From Pseudopithomyces maydicus (lineage: Eukaryota; Ascomycota; Dothideomycetes; Pleosporales; Didymosphaeriaceae): a DNA stretch of 64,000 nt. The stretch lies in contig JANTUC010000005.1 of assembly GCA_026873275.1 (NCBI GenBank), forward strand, positions 1,798,001 to 1,862,000. The letters run 5' to 3'. This document shows positions 31,113 through 41,309 of this stretch, one piece after another. The notes under the pieces were generated by a model. That model was given only the letters and a program-made list of their open reading frames with translations. It was not told where the DNA came from and ran no database searches. The translations under genes and the position numbers were made by a program. Every line of letters starts with the position of its first letter. Position 1 is the first letter of the stretch.

Positions 31113-33001
31113 ATGGCTGCGCTTCGGTCCCAGGCCTGCACGCGCTGCTGGAAAAGGAAGCAAAAGGTGCGTTCGGCCTCGGAGGGACAGCATGGAGCAT
31201 CTTTTGGCTTAGTAGATCGCAGTGCTCCCGGGAAACTCCGACTTGCCAACAATGTCGCGAAGCTTCAGCCGTGTGTGTTGCACGTGGCTTTGGTCCGACT
31301 CTCGACAATGGTGAGATTGTCAGCGAGACCGGCATCGAGGCAATGAAGAGCAGAATCCAGGATATGCGCATGCATTTGGCCTCTAGCGATCCAGCTGCGT
31401 CGCCTGCTGCACCTTCGCTAGGACAGAGTTCAACGTACCACGAGTCTGTAACAGCCCCAACCGCTTCGCCCCCGTCAGGCCAGTACGAGATGCAGCCTGA
31501 TGTAGCCTATCTCTCTCTGTCAGCAATGGCCGAGCAGACCGACCGTCAACCTCTCTCTAACGATGGGCTGTCGTATCTGACCATGCTCTACGCAGCCACT
31601 GGTATCAGCGGCTCGGACCCAGTTCTGCCGCTACATGACAATGAAGCACTCTCCGGATCACTTGCTGAATTTCGACAAACCAAGCTCATAGAGATAGATT
31701 TAGAGAGCGCCGAGATGACTACAGCGTACCAAAATTATGTGGACATGATAGTCCAGACTTACCCTTTCGCCTCAAGGGCTGAACTTGCCGCACACCGTGA
31801 GGCTGCCGTGGCAGCGAGCAGAGATGGTGGTGCAGAAGACGTCCCGGAACATATTGCCGTTAGCTATCTTGGAACAGCGACAGGACTGTTGTTAAGTGCT
31901 CATTATACCCATAAAGAATTGCTAGCATCAAATCTTGCTGTCCGTGCGGTTAAGCTGATGCCCAAAATCCTTGATCGCCGAGGCTCTCTTCCTGCACTAC
32001 GATGTCTCATAGCTCTCATCGTTTTATCCATATTCACAACATTCGGAGGCTCGACATGGCATCTTGTTGGTCTGGCCATGACTCGTTGCATTTCTGCCGG
32101 ACTGCACACACTCCGGTCTTCTAACCACCACTTACAAGAGGACGAACAAGGGGCCAGAAGTCGTGTCTTGTGGGCTTTGTACATCATAGACACGTAAGTA
32201 CGCAACACCACTATTCTCTCGCCTAGCACTTATCGATAGTTAAGATACGTGAGCACAAATCTTGATAGGCCATTCACTCTCAATGACCATGAAATCATGG
32301 TTCCGGTAAGAATCAACGAATGCACAAAGACCATGCTCTCTGCTGATTAGTATCAACAGCCACCCTGTTCATCTACACATGAATCACGAGGTGCACCAAT
32401 CGAAGAGGCAACATTCGCACACTTGATTGAACATGCGCAGATCGTTAGATCCATCCGACACAACGCCAGTCCGGAACTCGGCATTCTGTGCCATTACATC
32501 AACATTCGGCACTGGGCAGAAATCATTCCTTCTGGTACGTGTTTCTCGGAAGGTCGTATTGGTGACCTTTTAGTCAAGGCACACGTAGAACTTCTCAAGC
32601 AACATGTGTTCTTGAGCGACCTTGAAAGAACAGACATACTAAATCAGGTCATTCGGGAATTTGGATTCTATCTCGGCAAAATCGAGGAACAGCTCACTGA
32701 ACACCAACGTGGCGCCGTCCCCGGTCTCGAGGCACTTCAAGTTTTTGCCATCGGTGTGATCCTCGCCACGGCAGAGGATCTTCGAGCGAATCAGGCATAC
32801 CCAGAGACTATGCTTCAAGTCCAGAATTGTATGACACTGTTCTCTGTGCGGTACCCGATAGTGAGGAAGTATCGCACTATCATCGTAGAAGCTCAACGGT
32901 CATCAAAGGGTGCTGGCTCATCTCCAAGACTGCGTGATCTTGTTTCTGAATTGGATCTGGCTATTCCCAGTCAGATTCAGAGATTGCTTCTTAACGTATG
33001 A
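31113..33001 (+). CDS. Second Zn2Cys6-type transcription factor (frame broken, zinc cluster incomplete)
   Basis: Exon 1 is 31113-31166 (ACTRCWKRKQK). Exon 2 runs from about 31213 to 32193, then 32245-32305 and 32351-33001. Exon 2 begins with DRSAP in one frame, then ETPTCQQCREASAVC in another. A single extra G in the CCCGGG run 31227-31232 would join them. The classic pattern CxxCxxRKxKC-DR-CxxC-C is otherwise matched, but the third cysteine should fall just after the first intron, where the sequence reads TAGAT. No simple change gives a Cys there. Downstream, the fungal regulator domain is present (WALYIIDT joined to YVSTNLDRPFTLNDHEIMVP across the second intron). Either the gene is decaying or two local sequence errors coincide. 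Likely partner regulator of the sugar-acid cluster. Confidence 0.7.
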
Positions 33002-33113
33002 TTATCGACACACAAAAGTTTGACACGGAAATTGAGAATCGAAGTCTCGATGGTATTCAATATTTCAGTCATATCTACAATACATAACTATAAGAAAATG
33101 GGTAACTATTGGA

Positions 33114-33765
33114 CTAAGCCGTTAGCCTTGGCCGGAATTCCTTGTACGGCCACGCTCGGCGCCACTTTCGTTGCAGTGGCGAGTCGATACCATCCAGTGC
33201 GGCGAGCTCTTCTACGATCTCTACTGCCTCTAGTGTTTCCACCATGGGAATGATCAATGTGTTTGCGTTCACAATTGGGTTCGACATCTTTGCGGCGATA
33301 CTCCTGTACTGGAAATGCGGCAGACCATTCGTGCTGGATCGGGGTCTCTGCGGTTGAAACTTGGCCGTAGTAATGATATCTTTGGCGTCTTGTACTGAGC
33401 GGATATGGGGTACGATTACGCCTAGAGCACCGCCGTCGAGTATTCTTGAGATGGAAAATTGGTCCTTGGAGGGAACGCGGACGATGGGCGCGATGCCGGC
33501 GGCATATAGCGCTGCTATGCATAAATGACCCGTTGTTCAATTGTTAATCCTGTGCACATGTCTGCTGGATAAATAAATTGATGCGTGCCAGTTGTGTCTA
33601 GATCGAAAGAAGAGTGCTCCATATCGATAAGAATGCCATCGGACCCTGTGGTCTTGGCCATCATAGGAAGTTCGATACTGCGCACGAGCTTGACCGAGAG
33701 CGTGTAAGCTACCTCGTCCAGAGAAGCTTCTTGCGTAAAGAGTTGGGAAGTGTAATTTCCAACAT
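33114..33765 (-). pseudogene. Broken HpcH/HpaI-type 2-keto-3-deoxy-sugar-acid aldolase
   Basis: Read from ATG 33765 on the minus strand. After about 12 codons the frame is lost near 33733. The next frame gives LSVKLVRSIELPMMAK and MEHSSFDLDTTG, strong HpcH/HpaI aldolase signatures. An intron-like gap follows, then ALYAAGIAPIVRVPS, LDGGALGVIVPHIRS, GLPHFQY and MVETLEAVEIVEELAALDG. Where family members have the SLLIGxNDLxAELG segment, the reading frame scrambles and stops at 33114, and the last 80-90 residues of the family are absent. Multiple independent lesions argue for a real pseudogene rather than a single assembly error. The family cleaves 2-keto-3-deoxy acids to pyruvate and an aldehyde; fungal L-rhamnose catabolism uses such an enzyme. 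Confidence 0.72.
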
Positions 33766-35627
33766 GATGGATGCTTTGAAGAAAAAGGTGTGGAAACAGT
33801 TGACAAGGCTGGAAAATCCCAAAGTCAAGTTGCTTGAAAGATGTGATTATTTTGTAGCATAGGTTGCGCAGCGCTTGTTCAACACCAATTCATTGTCGCG
33901 ATCGCATCGACTACAGTGGTGGCTTGCACCAGGGTTCGCGCCCCGCAACCGCTAACGGTCCCACCTCGGTCCGCCCCGTCTCTCTCACTGCGGAGTCACA
34001 GAGCATTCTATCGGCTTCGTCACGAGTCGCTGTTCGGACCACCTGCGGGAGGAGTCTCGGAGGTCGAGAGATAGATAAAAGTGGGGCTTCGGACGCTTCG
34101 CAAAGTCGTCGGACACCGCCCGACGAAACTTGTTTGTAGAGCCTACGCGTCAGCCTCTTGACACTCATGTGATTGAAGTGTTTCGGGTAGAAATATCGGC
34201 AGCTCATGTTTTTCGTGACTCAGATCTATGTCTGGGTTGACTTGATAAGCTAGCTACTTTGCTCCAATTTGCCTCCTACTACCAAAAGCCTACACCTTTG
34301 TTGAAGCGCTTTACTTCCAAGCTCAGACATGTTTGATAGAATAGAACATTATTAAGGGGAGATCCTGTCGCGATATACATAGCCTCTGCATCTCGATATA
34401 AGAGGTGTTCACCTTTTGTTCCACAGATCCAAACCGTGTCATGGCACTCTCTCCTGTTGAAGCAGTACATAGGACACGATTGTAAGTCAGTAACTCTTTA
34501 TATATATCTCAAGAAAGTATAAATGCAGCAAGGTTTTACATAATCGTTTCAATGTCTCCAGAAGCGCCGACTCATAGAATCGATTGAAAAGCAAAATCTT
34601 GGTCTCTTTCTGAGGGAAGAGGCACACATCTGGGCAGCATGATCCTTCAAATATTACTGGATATACTCTTTGGGACCTCCGAGCTCATTACTTGGGAGAG
34701 GATATTGCGGGTTAGCTAATAAGGTCATTGAGTAGAGAGAGAAAGAACAACCCGAAACAAGAGCGCCAGTGAAATAAGAGCAAATTTGAGGAAAAAGATA
34801 GCTTGGGCCGCAGCAGAGGCACAGGGGATGAGCATGGTGAAGGAGTCGATCTAGGGAATATTATTTACTCTAATCCTGCTACAAATAAGAGTCCGAACCA
34901 GCACCCTCCCTGTGGCGAATTTTGGGCTACACTCCTCGTTGAGGGACGGGATTGTGATGTGAACGAGGGGGGTAAAGATGTTGTCAGCTCGAAGGATCTG
35001 TTGCCACCACGATTGTTCTTCGCCGCTCGATCCTTTTCACGATTCCATTTCATTCTTGATATTCAATCCATTATATCGCGCTTCGTCATTTCATATCGGT
35101 CCTCTGGTACAACAGACTGGTCCCCGTACCTGGATGATGCAGCTCCAATACCCAACTAAACTAGAAAGGAAAAAAACCCCTCCTAGAAATGTATACAACC
35201 CTGCTCTACGTAAATTTCATACTCAATGCTGTATCGATCCTGAATCCTTCTAAAACCGTTGTTGCACCGCCTTAGGCCGCCCGCATCGATCTACATCCGT
35301 CGCCATCCGTGGCCCCCACTGCAGATCAACATCCACTACGGTGACTTTACTGGGGTTAAACCAATGGCACGAGGCAAATATATAGTACGCGTGGCAGTGT
35401 GCGAAGGCTTAAAATAGCCTGTACATCTGTATAGGCAACAGAGAGACACATGCATAGACAAGGCTATCTCTTTGCAAGGCGTATTTTCGCATACGTGTAC
35501 ACCTATCTTATTGTAAGATGTGCGCATAAATGCTATGCAAACCGCCAGCTGGATGATTCACGACGACAAGGAAATAAAAAAGAAGAAGAGAAACTACTAG
35601 GTTACGCCGCTGCACCAAACATCAACC
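33766..35627. other. Gene-free region after the sugar-acid cluster
   Basis: 1.86 kb. The part 33900-34130 is GC-rich with many CGG triplets (upstream side of the broken aldolase). The rest is AT-rich with no convincing frame. Confidence 0.45.
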
Positions 35628-36313
35628 ATGTCCACCATATCCACCACGCCCTTCTTCCGCCTCCTCACCACCTCCGTACCACACTCCTTACGCGTCCTCT
35701 CCGTAGTTTCCTTCATCCCAGCCTTTCTCTTCCTTCTCATCGGCGGTATCGCTTCCGAAAAAGTCAATCCCGCCATCGGACTCCTCCCACTTTTTTCTCC
35801 TCCGCTTTCTCAGCCCTGACCCTCATCAACGACAAGAAATGTACATGTTCGGCCGGAGGTCTGACCGGAACGCCGCTGCACATGATGTTCGACATGCTGT
35901 TCGGGATCGGCTTACTCATCTGCTTGATCGTTGGTTGGATTAGCATGGGGGGATGGATTAGTTCTGCGGATGGGTGGCCGATTATCTTGAGCACGTATGG
36001 GACTACGTTTATGCTTTTTAACTTGTGAGTTTGTTCGGATTTCTTCTATTTCTCTTATGATATGCGTCGGATAGGGGAAGGAAAATATGCTAATTTGTAT
36101 CGCAGTGGCGTGCATGCCTACTTCGTTCTCCAGCAGGCTCTCAACGTTTTCAAAAGTGGTTCTAAGTACTCTTGCGCTTGCACGAATACACAGTTCCAGT
36201 ACATGTCGTTGCCACAAGCGAGCGGAAACGCGCGCAGTGGAGATGAAAGTGGCCCATTGTTGGATACCAAAGGACAGCCTACGGCCAGTGTGGATTACGA
36301 GGAAGTGGTTTGA
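35628..36313 (+). CDS. Four-helix membrane protein of unknown function (frame broken)
   Basis: Exon 1 is 35628-36024, exon 2 is 36106-36313 and the intron is 81 nt. Four hydrophobic segments are visible: VLSVVSFIPAFLFLLIGGIA, the one around PAIGLLPLF/FSSAFSALTLI, GIGLLICLIVGWISMGG, and LSTYGTTFMLFNFGVHAYFVL (completed by the splice). A short cysteine-containing cytosolic tail ends VDYEEVV. The frame breaks in the T6 run 35791-35796; with seven T the second helix reads through, and the protein is 201 residues with phases closing. The topology resembles small four-helix (MARVEL-like) fungal proteins, but I do not recognise the family and give no function. The second helix would otherwise be cut in half. 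Confidence 0.7.
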
Positions 36314-36940
36314 GGTGCATGTCATATATGTTGGGTATTAATTTAATTGTTTGGAGTAGGCGTAGGTAAAAGACAGATGCTTCGGATATATAGAACGATA
36401 GAGTTTCAAAGATTCATTTTACGTACCCCCAAGACACCAGATAAACTTTGCGCAATAACAGTATTTTGCGATGTCGCTCGGCGGAATTCGCAAAACAGAG
36501 AAAACATGCATAAACTACATTCATCGAACAAATTTGGGCTTTTGCCGCTACTGCCCGCATGCGAAAGTAAACAGTATCATAAACATTGGAAATGGGGATG
36601 GGTTCTCATGGTGCACACTGAATGCCTGGTGGTCTAAAAAAGTACAAAACGCCTCCAGCGCCAGCAAATGCTCAGTCGCAGTTTCTTTCCTATATCCTCC
36701 GGATTCGTAACAATGCGCTTTTCGCGCGCGTGGGTATTGACATGCAGATAATGGCTCATCAAGGGTCCTGCAAGCATGCAAGGACGGACTCATCGAAGAA
36801 GATGCTCCAAGGTAATTAGTGTAGCGTATGGTCGTCATGAAATGTGCTTCCAGAGATGCTATTGGGCGCCCATATCGGCGGACGCAATGCTTCATCAAAG
36901 CACAGTAAGCCCAATTTGCGGAACGTCAACGGGATGCACG
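36314..36940. other. Convergent 3' region, nothing recognisable
   Basis: Non-coding region between the membrane protein gene (+) and the MYND-finger gene (-). Confidence 0.4.
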
Positions 36941-37906
36941 CTAGTTGGCGGCTGTAGACGTGGTGTAGACCGAATCATGCACAGCACCGCACAAACTGAT
37001 TGCATCGCGGGTAATAGGGGCCCCCAGGTTAAATTGCGGTTCATCCGTGGCCTGAGCAGGTGAGCCTGGCACAGATACATCGGGCGTGTGTAGAGCAGAT
37101 GGCGAGCCTTGGTCAGAAATGGGATCGCAGTCAAGCTTGTGGCTTTTCCAGGCTTGCTTTTGGCATGTTCTGGAGCAGTAGTAGGTACGCTTGCAGCGAG
37201 AGCAGCGGAGGAGAGAGTGGCCCGAAGGAGGCGGTCTGGTGCAGGTGGAACAAGTAGTCGGGAAAGAGGCAGAGAAGAACGGGTTGACTGGTGATTGGTC
37301 AGTAATTATTTTTTTGAAAACGTGTCTAACGAGGGAGAAACGAAAATGTGCTTGATTGTGGTTCGCTATACCCCTGTCGAAGTGGATCGCGGCGTTGCTT
37401 GGCGTTGGTTTCGCACACCGCTGCTCCAGGACAACGGTAGGCTAGCGAAGGATCCACGTCCAACTCCAATTAGGTCACGAAGCCACATGGGTGACGGGAT
37501 AACGAATTGACCTCATGAGAGATGAGATGGAGGGGGAAAGAGAAAAAGAGAGAAAAAGTGTGTACATACCTGCTCCCTCAACATTGGAGGACATGGGGGA
37601 AATATTCATGGTTGCGGAATTGATAGAAGATGCATAATTTGTAGAAGGAATAGAAGATGTAAAGGGCGGTGGTGGAGAAATGGAATCTGACCTTATCAGT
37701 GAATGTTCGATACTCTAACATGTGCTAGAAGACGTGAATCCAGTACGACATACCTTCTTGGAGACTATCGTGCCGCCTCCTTTCCTCGGCCATAGCATTG
37801 CTACCCTTTTCCTCTATCTCTTGAACCAAAACCTCAGTGTCTCTATTCTTCAAGCCATTGCCGAGACTGGTGGTGAATACATTCAAGCATACACTTCGGG
37901 GGGCAT
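36941..37906 (-). CDS. Small MYND-type zinc-finger protein
   Basis: Three exons, 37906-37754, 37686-37570 and 37287-36941, with introns of 67 and 282 nt. No single open frame covers it. Exon 3 encodes a textbook MYND finger: CSTC, then RCSRC, YYCSRTC, and WKSHKLDC, matching C-x2-C, C-x2-C, C-x3-C, H-x3-C. Exon 1 encodes a charged helical segment (EVLVQEIEEKG, MAEERRRHDSLQE) and exon 2 a Ser/Pro-rich linker. The start is uncertain. ATG 37906 is followed by only six C (G6 at 37898-37903 on the + strand), which puts it out of frame. Seven C would make it MPPRSVCLNVF and give 205 residues with perfect phases. Without that, Met in NAMAEE is the first in-frame start. MYND fingers bind proline-rich partners; the role here is unknown. 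Confidence 0.75.
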
Positions 37907-40571
37907 GGTTCAGTTTTTAGGTTTGTGCGGCACTGCAAGGATGTGTTGAGATGGGAAACCGAGGGAGCGGGAATGCGAATGCAGGAACAAAGGGGAGTTA
38001 AAGAACGAAAGGAAAGAGAACAGCAGCTGGGGTTCGCAGAAATAGTTTGCGGCTCCTACCCGCCAGCAGGACGGGATGTATGAAAAGCGGTGTGAGGTTT
38101 GACAGCTTTGGTGAGCACGGATCGGGCCCAAACCAAAACGAGCACTAGTGATTATCTGTGCACGCAACAACGTTGTCAGGCGTGAGCAATGCCCGATCTC
38201 TATATCGTAACAGCTGCTGTTTCTGTTCATAAGATATGCGAGCGACAGGTAATGATGCTCGGGACACCTTTGAAACGTGTTCTGCGGATTTCTCCCCCAA
38301 AGCTTGGCTTCGCCAGAGGCCTTGCCAAATACGTCGCCATCTATGTAGACATGACAAGCCAAAAGAAAAGCAACGGCACTCAGTGACACAAAGCGTACGA
38401 TGGCAGATGGGGAAATACGCAGCTTCCATCTTACCTGAGCACGTGAGAGGGGCATGTCCATAAGCATCGTTATGCGCTGCATGGCGTGCGATACGGAACA
38501 TGGACGTGCGAAGAGCATCCAAACAGGACTGCGTTATTCACGGTTGTTTGAGGGCAGATGGCTACGACGAATCAATTTGCCTTTTTCACGGGAACGGTGT
38601 CCAATGAAGGCAAGTTAGCTCGGTGTCGAGCTGGGTTGGCGGGCAGCGACTGAAGCTGATTTCGAGGCGACGAGGCAATCGATGTTGTTGGCGGATTGCT
38701 CCATTGGTTTTGCGTAGTTGAGCGGGGGCATGAGTAAGGTAAGCTGCCAGTAGCGGACCCGACAGACAGTGAGCAGCTGATGTGTACAATGAAGCCCTCA
38801 GCGTGCACGTGAAGGCCTCTTCACCGCTAATGGGCGTTGGTGTAGCAAGCTAGTGTTTCTGCTCGTGTGATGGCATGCTCGCATCTTTGCATCCGCTGAT
38901 GGGGGGTCTGTAGTGGGACTTGCTCAAATACCTGCTGTTGCCGATTCATGACAGGTGAAGACTAGACAAACAAATTGCAAGAAGGCAGGAGACGGCCTTG
39001 TTGCGGCGCTGATGTTGTGGGTGTGAGGCAGCTACGGGGGGCGGCGTGTCGTGCTTAGTCACTCGGTACCTACCGCCGAAGAGGTATTAGCAATACTGGC
39101 ACTACGGCGGTGATGGACTGACAAGACAAAAGAAGGCAGTCACCTGGGCCAGGCTATGATGGATGTCAAGACGGGGCCGTTGCTGGGTTTTTGCACTTGA
39201 CGTAATGCATGATGAACACGACGGGCTCGCCGCTGACGACTACAGTATACAATGGCCAGACGCAAGATAGCTTGTATTGTTGGTGAGGCAATCATGCAAG
39301 CCCAGGTGGATGCCCAGGAGCCCAGACGCAGGGCAGGTGCCAACGGGGGAAATCAAGTCACGTGAGAACATTGTGCCCGCGGGTGTCTCAAAAACGATTC
39401 AACGACAAGACGGATCCGGGACGTTGTCCAAGATGTCGCTACTCCATACTGTGGACACTAGGACTGGTAGCAGGAGGACAAGGCTCCTCGGTGGCGGAGT
39501 GCTTCGTCCATGTGGTGGAGAGGATTAGCGCGAACGCCCCCGTTGACCCGCAGCGTGGTTGAGCGGTGACATGTGCAGAGCCTCACAAGCAGAGTGGAGA
39601 GTGGGTAGGTAATACCGGTAGACTACTTGGTAGACTACGTACCTAGTCTGGCAGAGGAGCCGGTGGTCTGCGGGCTGCGGGTTACGAGTTGCAGGCTGTA
39701 GGCTGTGGGCTGTGGGCGGTGGGCTGAGGGCTAGGAGCTGCAAGAGGTGGGAGTCACGGCTGATTGACTCACCGGCGGGCGGATGGGTCGATGGAGGGTT
39801 GCTGGGCAGCGGGAAGGCGCGCGAACTGGTCTGGTGGAGCGTGGCAACGGAGACGGCAGCGATTGACGAATGGCAGAAGTGTCGGCCGTCGTCGTCGTCT
39901 TTCCGGTGAGACTGGAAGAGCAAGGCCCGTGGCAAGCGGCATGCACGTCGATGCAGGCGTGGAAGGGCGACGGACCAGAGGGCGCAGACCAAGCCCTGGA
40001 GACGACACGGGGGCGCACTGCCACAGCGGTGGCTGGTGGCTGGAGCGGTGCTGCCTGCCAGTGTCCGTAAACCAGCCAGGCAGCCGTCTCGTTGAGATTG
40101 ATAAAGAGGGCGCGACCGAGGGCGCGGGCTCCACGCTGGGGGCGGGCGCCGGCAGGCTCAGGCGCAGCAAGCAGCCCCCGCCGAACAGGTCGGTCGGACA
40201 GGTTGGAATGAAGACGGCGGGCCTTCTGACAGCGCCGCATGCCACACTGCCAGTGCCTCCGACTTGTCGTCATCTGGGGGAGGCCACCCCCGGCGCCCAA
40301 GTGCAGTCACCGCCCTCGCTAAGCCCACCGGCCCTGCCCCAAGCTGCCCCAAGCTGCCCCCAGCTGCCCCCAAGCGCCCTTCGTTACGTGCCGGCGTGCG
40401 TGCTCCACCAGCCCACCCCTGCCCACCTCCCAGGCATCCATACCCTCCCTAGCCCTGCCCTGCCACAACGGGCACAAGATATATATCGCCCTCGCCCATG
40501 TCCACCATGCACCCCAACTTGGAACATCCGGCCAGCGTCGTTGACTCGACGCCCACTTCCAAACACACCAG
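37907..40571. other. Long GC-rich region without recognisable genes
   Basis: 2.7 kb. Long open frames near 39500-40500 arise from GC-rich low-complexity sequence and show no domain. Contains GGGCT-type repeats (39670-39735) and a GCCCCAAGCT minisatellite (40334-40374). Probably promoter and long 5' leader of the gene at 40572. Confidence 0.45.
40334..40374 (+). repeat. Short minisatellite, unit ctgccccaag
   Basis: Four 10-11 bp units, two identical and two with one extra C, 200 bp upstream of the start at 40572. Confidence 0.75.
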
Positions 40572-41309
40572 ATGCCCGCCCGTATCCAGCACCACCACCC
40601 CCAGATGCCTGCCATCATCACCTCCAAGACCTCGTCCGGCTCGAGGAAGGAGCGCAATGTCGGCTTCATGCGCGACCCCGTCTCTGCCGTCTCGCGTCCC
40701 GTGAATGCCGAAGAGTCCTGGGCCGCCCACCACTTCGAGACCCACGCCCACAACTGCGCCTACTGCCACGACCCCTACGACGTCCACCGCAACCACGAAC
40801 AGCTCTGCGACGTCGGCCACCGCCTTGCCCAGGAGGTCGCCTCGTTCCTCTACCAGCACCCCGACGGCAAGACATACAGCACCGTCGAGGAAGACAGCAA
40901 GCTGGTCCAGATCGAGGTGCCGCCGGCCTACGTGCAAGTCCGCAGTCTCCTCAGGGCCATCGAGCGCAGTCTCCGTCATCGCTCGCGCACCCCCTTCGTC
41001 TCCATGGACCGCACCTACTATGTTGCCGCTCGCACGCCTGTTCGTTCGCCCTCCGTCAAGGTCAGCCAGGATGTCACCCACAAGCACAAGTCGCGACCCC
41101 GCTCTGGCGAGATCGTCGAATGGCCCAGCCCTCAACCCAGCAAGACCAAGATGGCCGTCCAAGTCGACACCAACTCATCCAAGCGCGGCTCTTTGTACGA
41201 GCAAGATATTGCAGCCCAACGCCGCAATGCAAAGAACTACAGGATCGAGGTCCGCGAACCCTCGGTGCTGGACGTCCGCGAACAGCGTCTGTCCGGCTAC
41301 TACAGGTGA
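40572..41309 (+). CDS. Conserved-looking protein of unknown function with a Cys/His motif
   Basis: Single exon, 245 residues. I do not recognise the family. The centre is compact and looks genuinely coding: ETHAHNCAYCHDPYDVHRNHEQLCDVGHRLAQEV holds three Cys and many His in a spacing that could bind one zinc ion. A segment around a YQHPDGKTYSTVEED stretch and an amphipathic region ending in SLLRAIERSLRHRS follow. The N and C termini are basic and probably disordered. Codon use is strongly C-ending, unlike the upstream low-complexity DNA. A second ATG at 40608 (MPAIIT) is an alternative start. The pattern of a small His/Cys core flanked by basic tails could suit a nuclear or nucleic-acid-associated protein, but this is only a guess. 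Confidence 0.65.
   Translation: MPARIQHHHPQMPAIITSKTSSGSRKERNVGFMRDPVSAVSRPVNAEESWAAHHFETHAHNCAYCHDPYDVHRNHEQLCDVGHRLAQEVASFLYQHPDGKTYSTVEEDSKLVQIEVPPAYVQVRSLLRAIERSLRHRSRTPFVSMDRTYYVAARTPVRSPSVKVSQDVTHKHKSRPRSGEIVEWPSPQPSKTKMAVQVDTNSSKRGSLYEQDIAAQRRNAKNYRIEVREPSVLDVREQRLSGYYR

Noticed and set aside
33920..33960. Possible tRNA T-arm (ggttcgcgccccg)
   Set aside because: No matching acceptor stem, D-arm or A-box nearby; GC-rich promoter sequence explains it.
37910..38518. 202-codon frame on the - strand ending just before the MYND gene
   Set aside because: Considered as an upstream exon of the MYND gene, but it is not in frame with exon 1 and ends in a stop; it looks like promoter and leader sequence.
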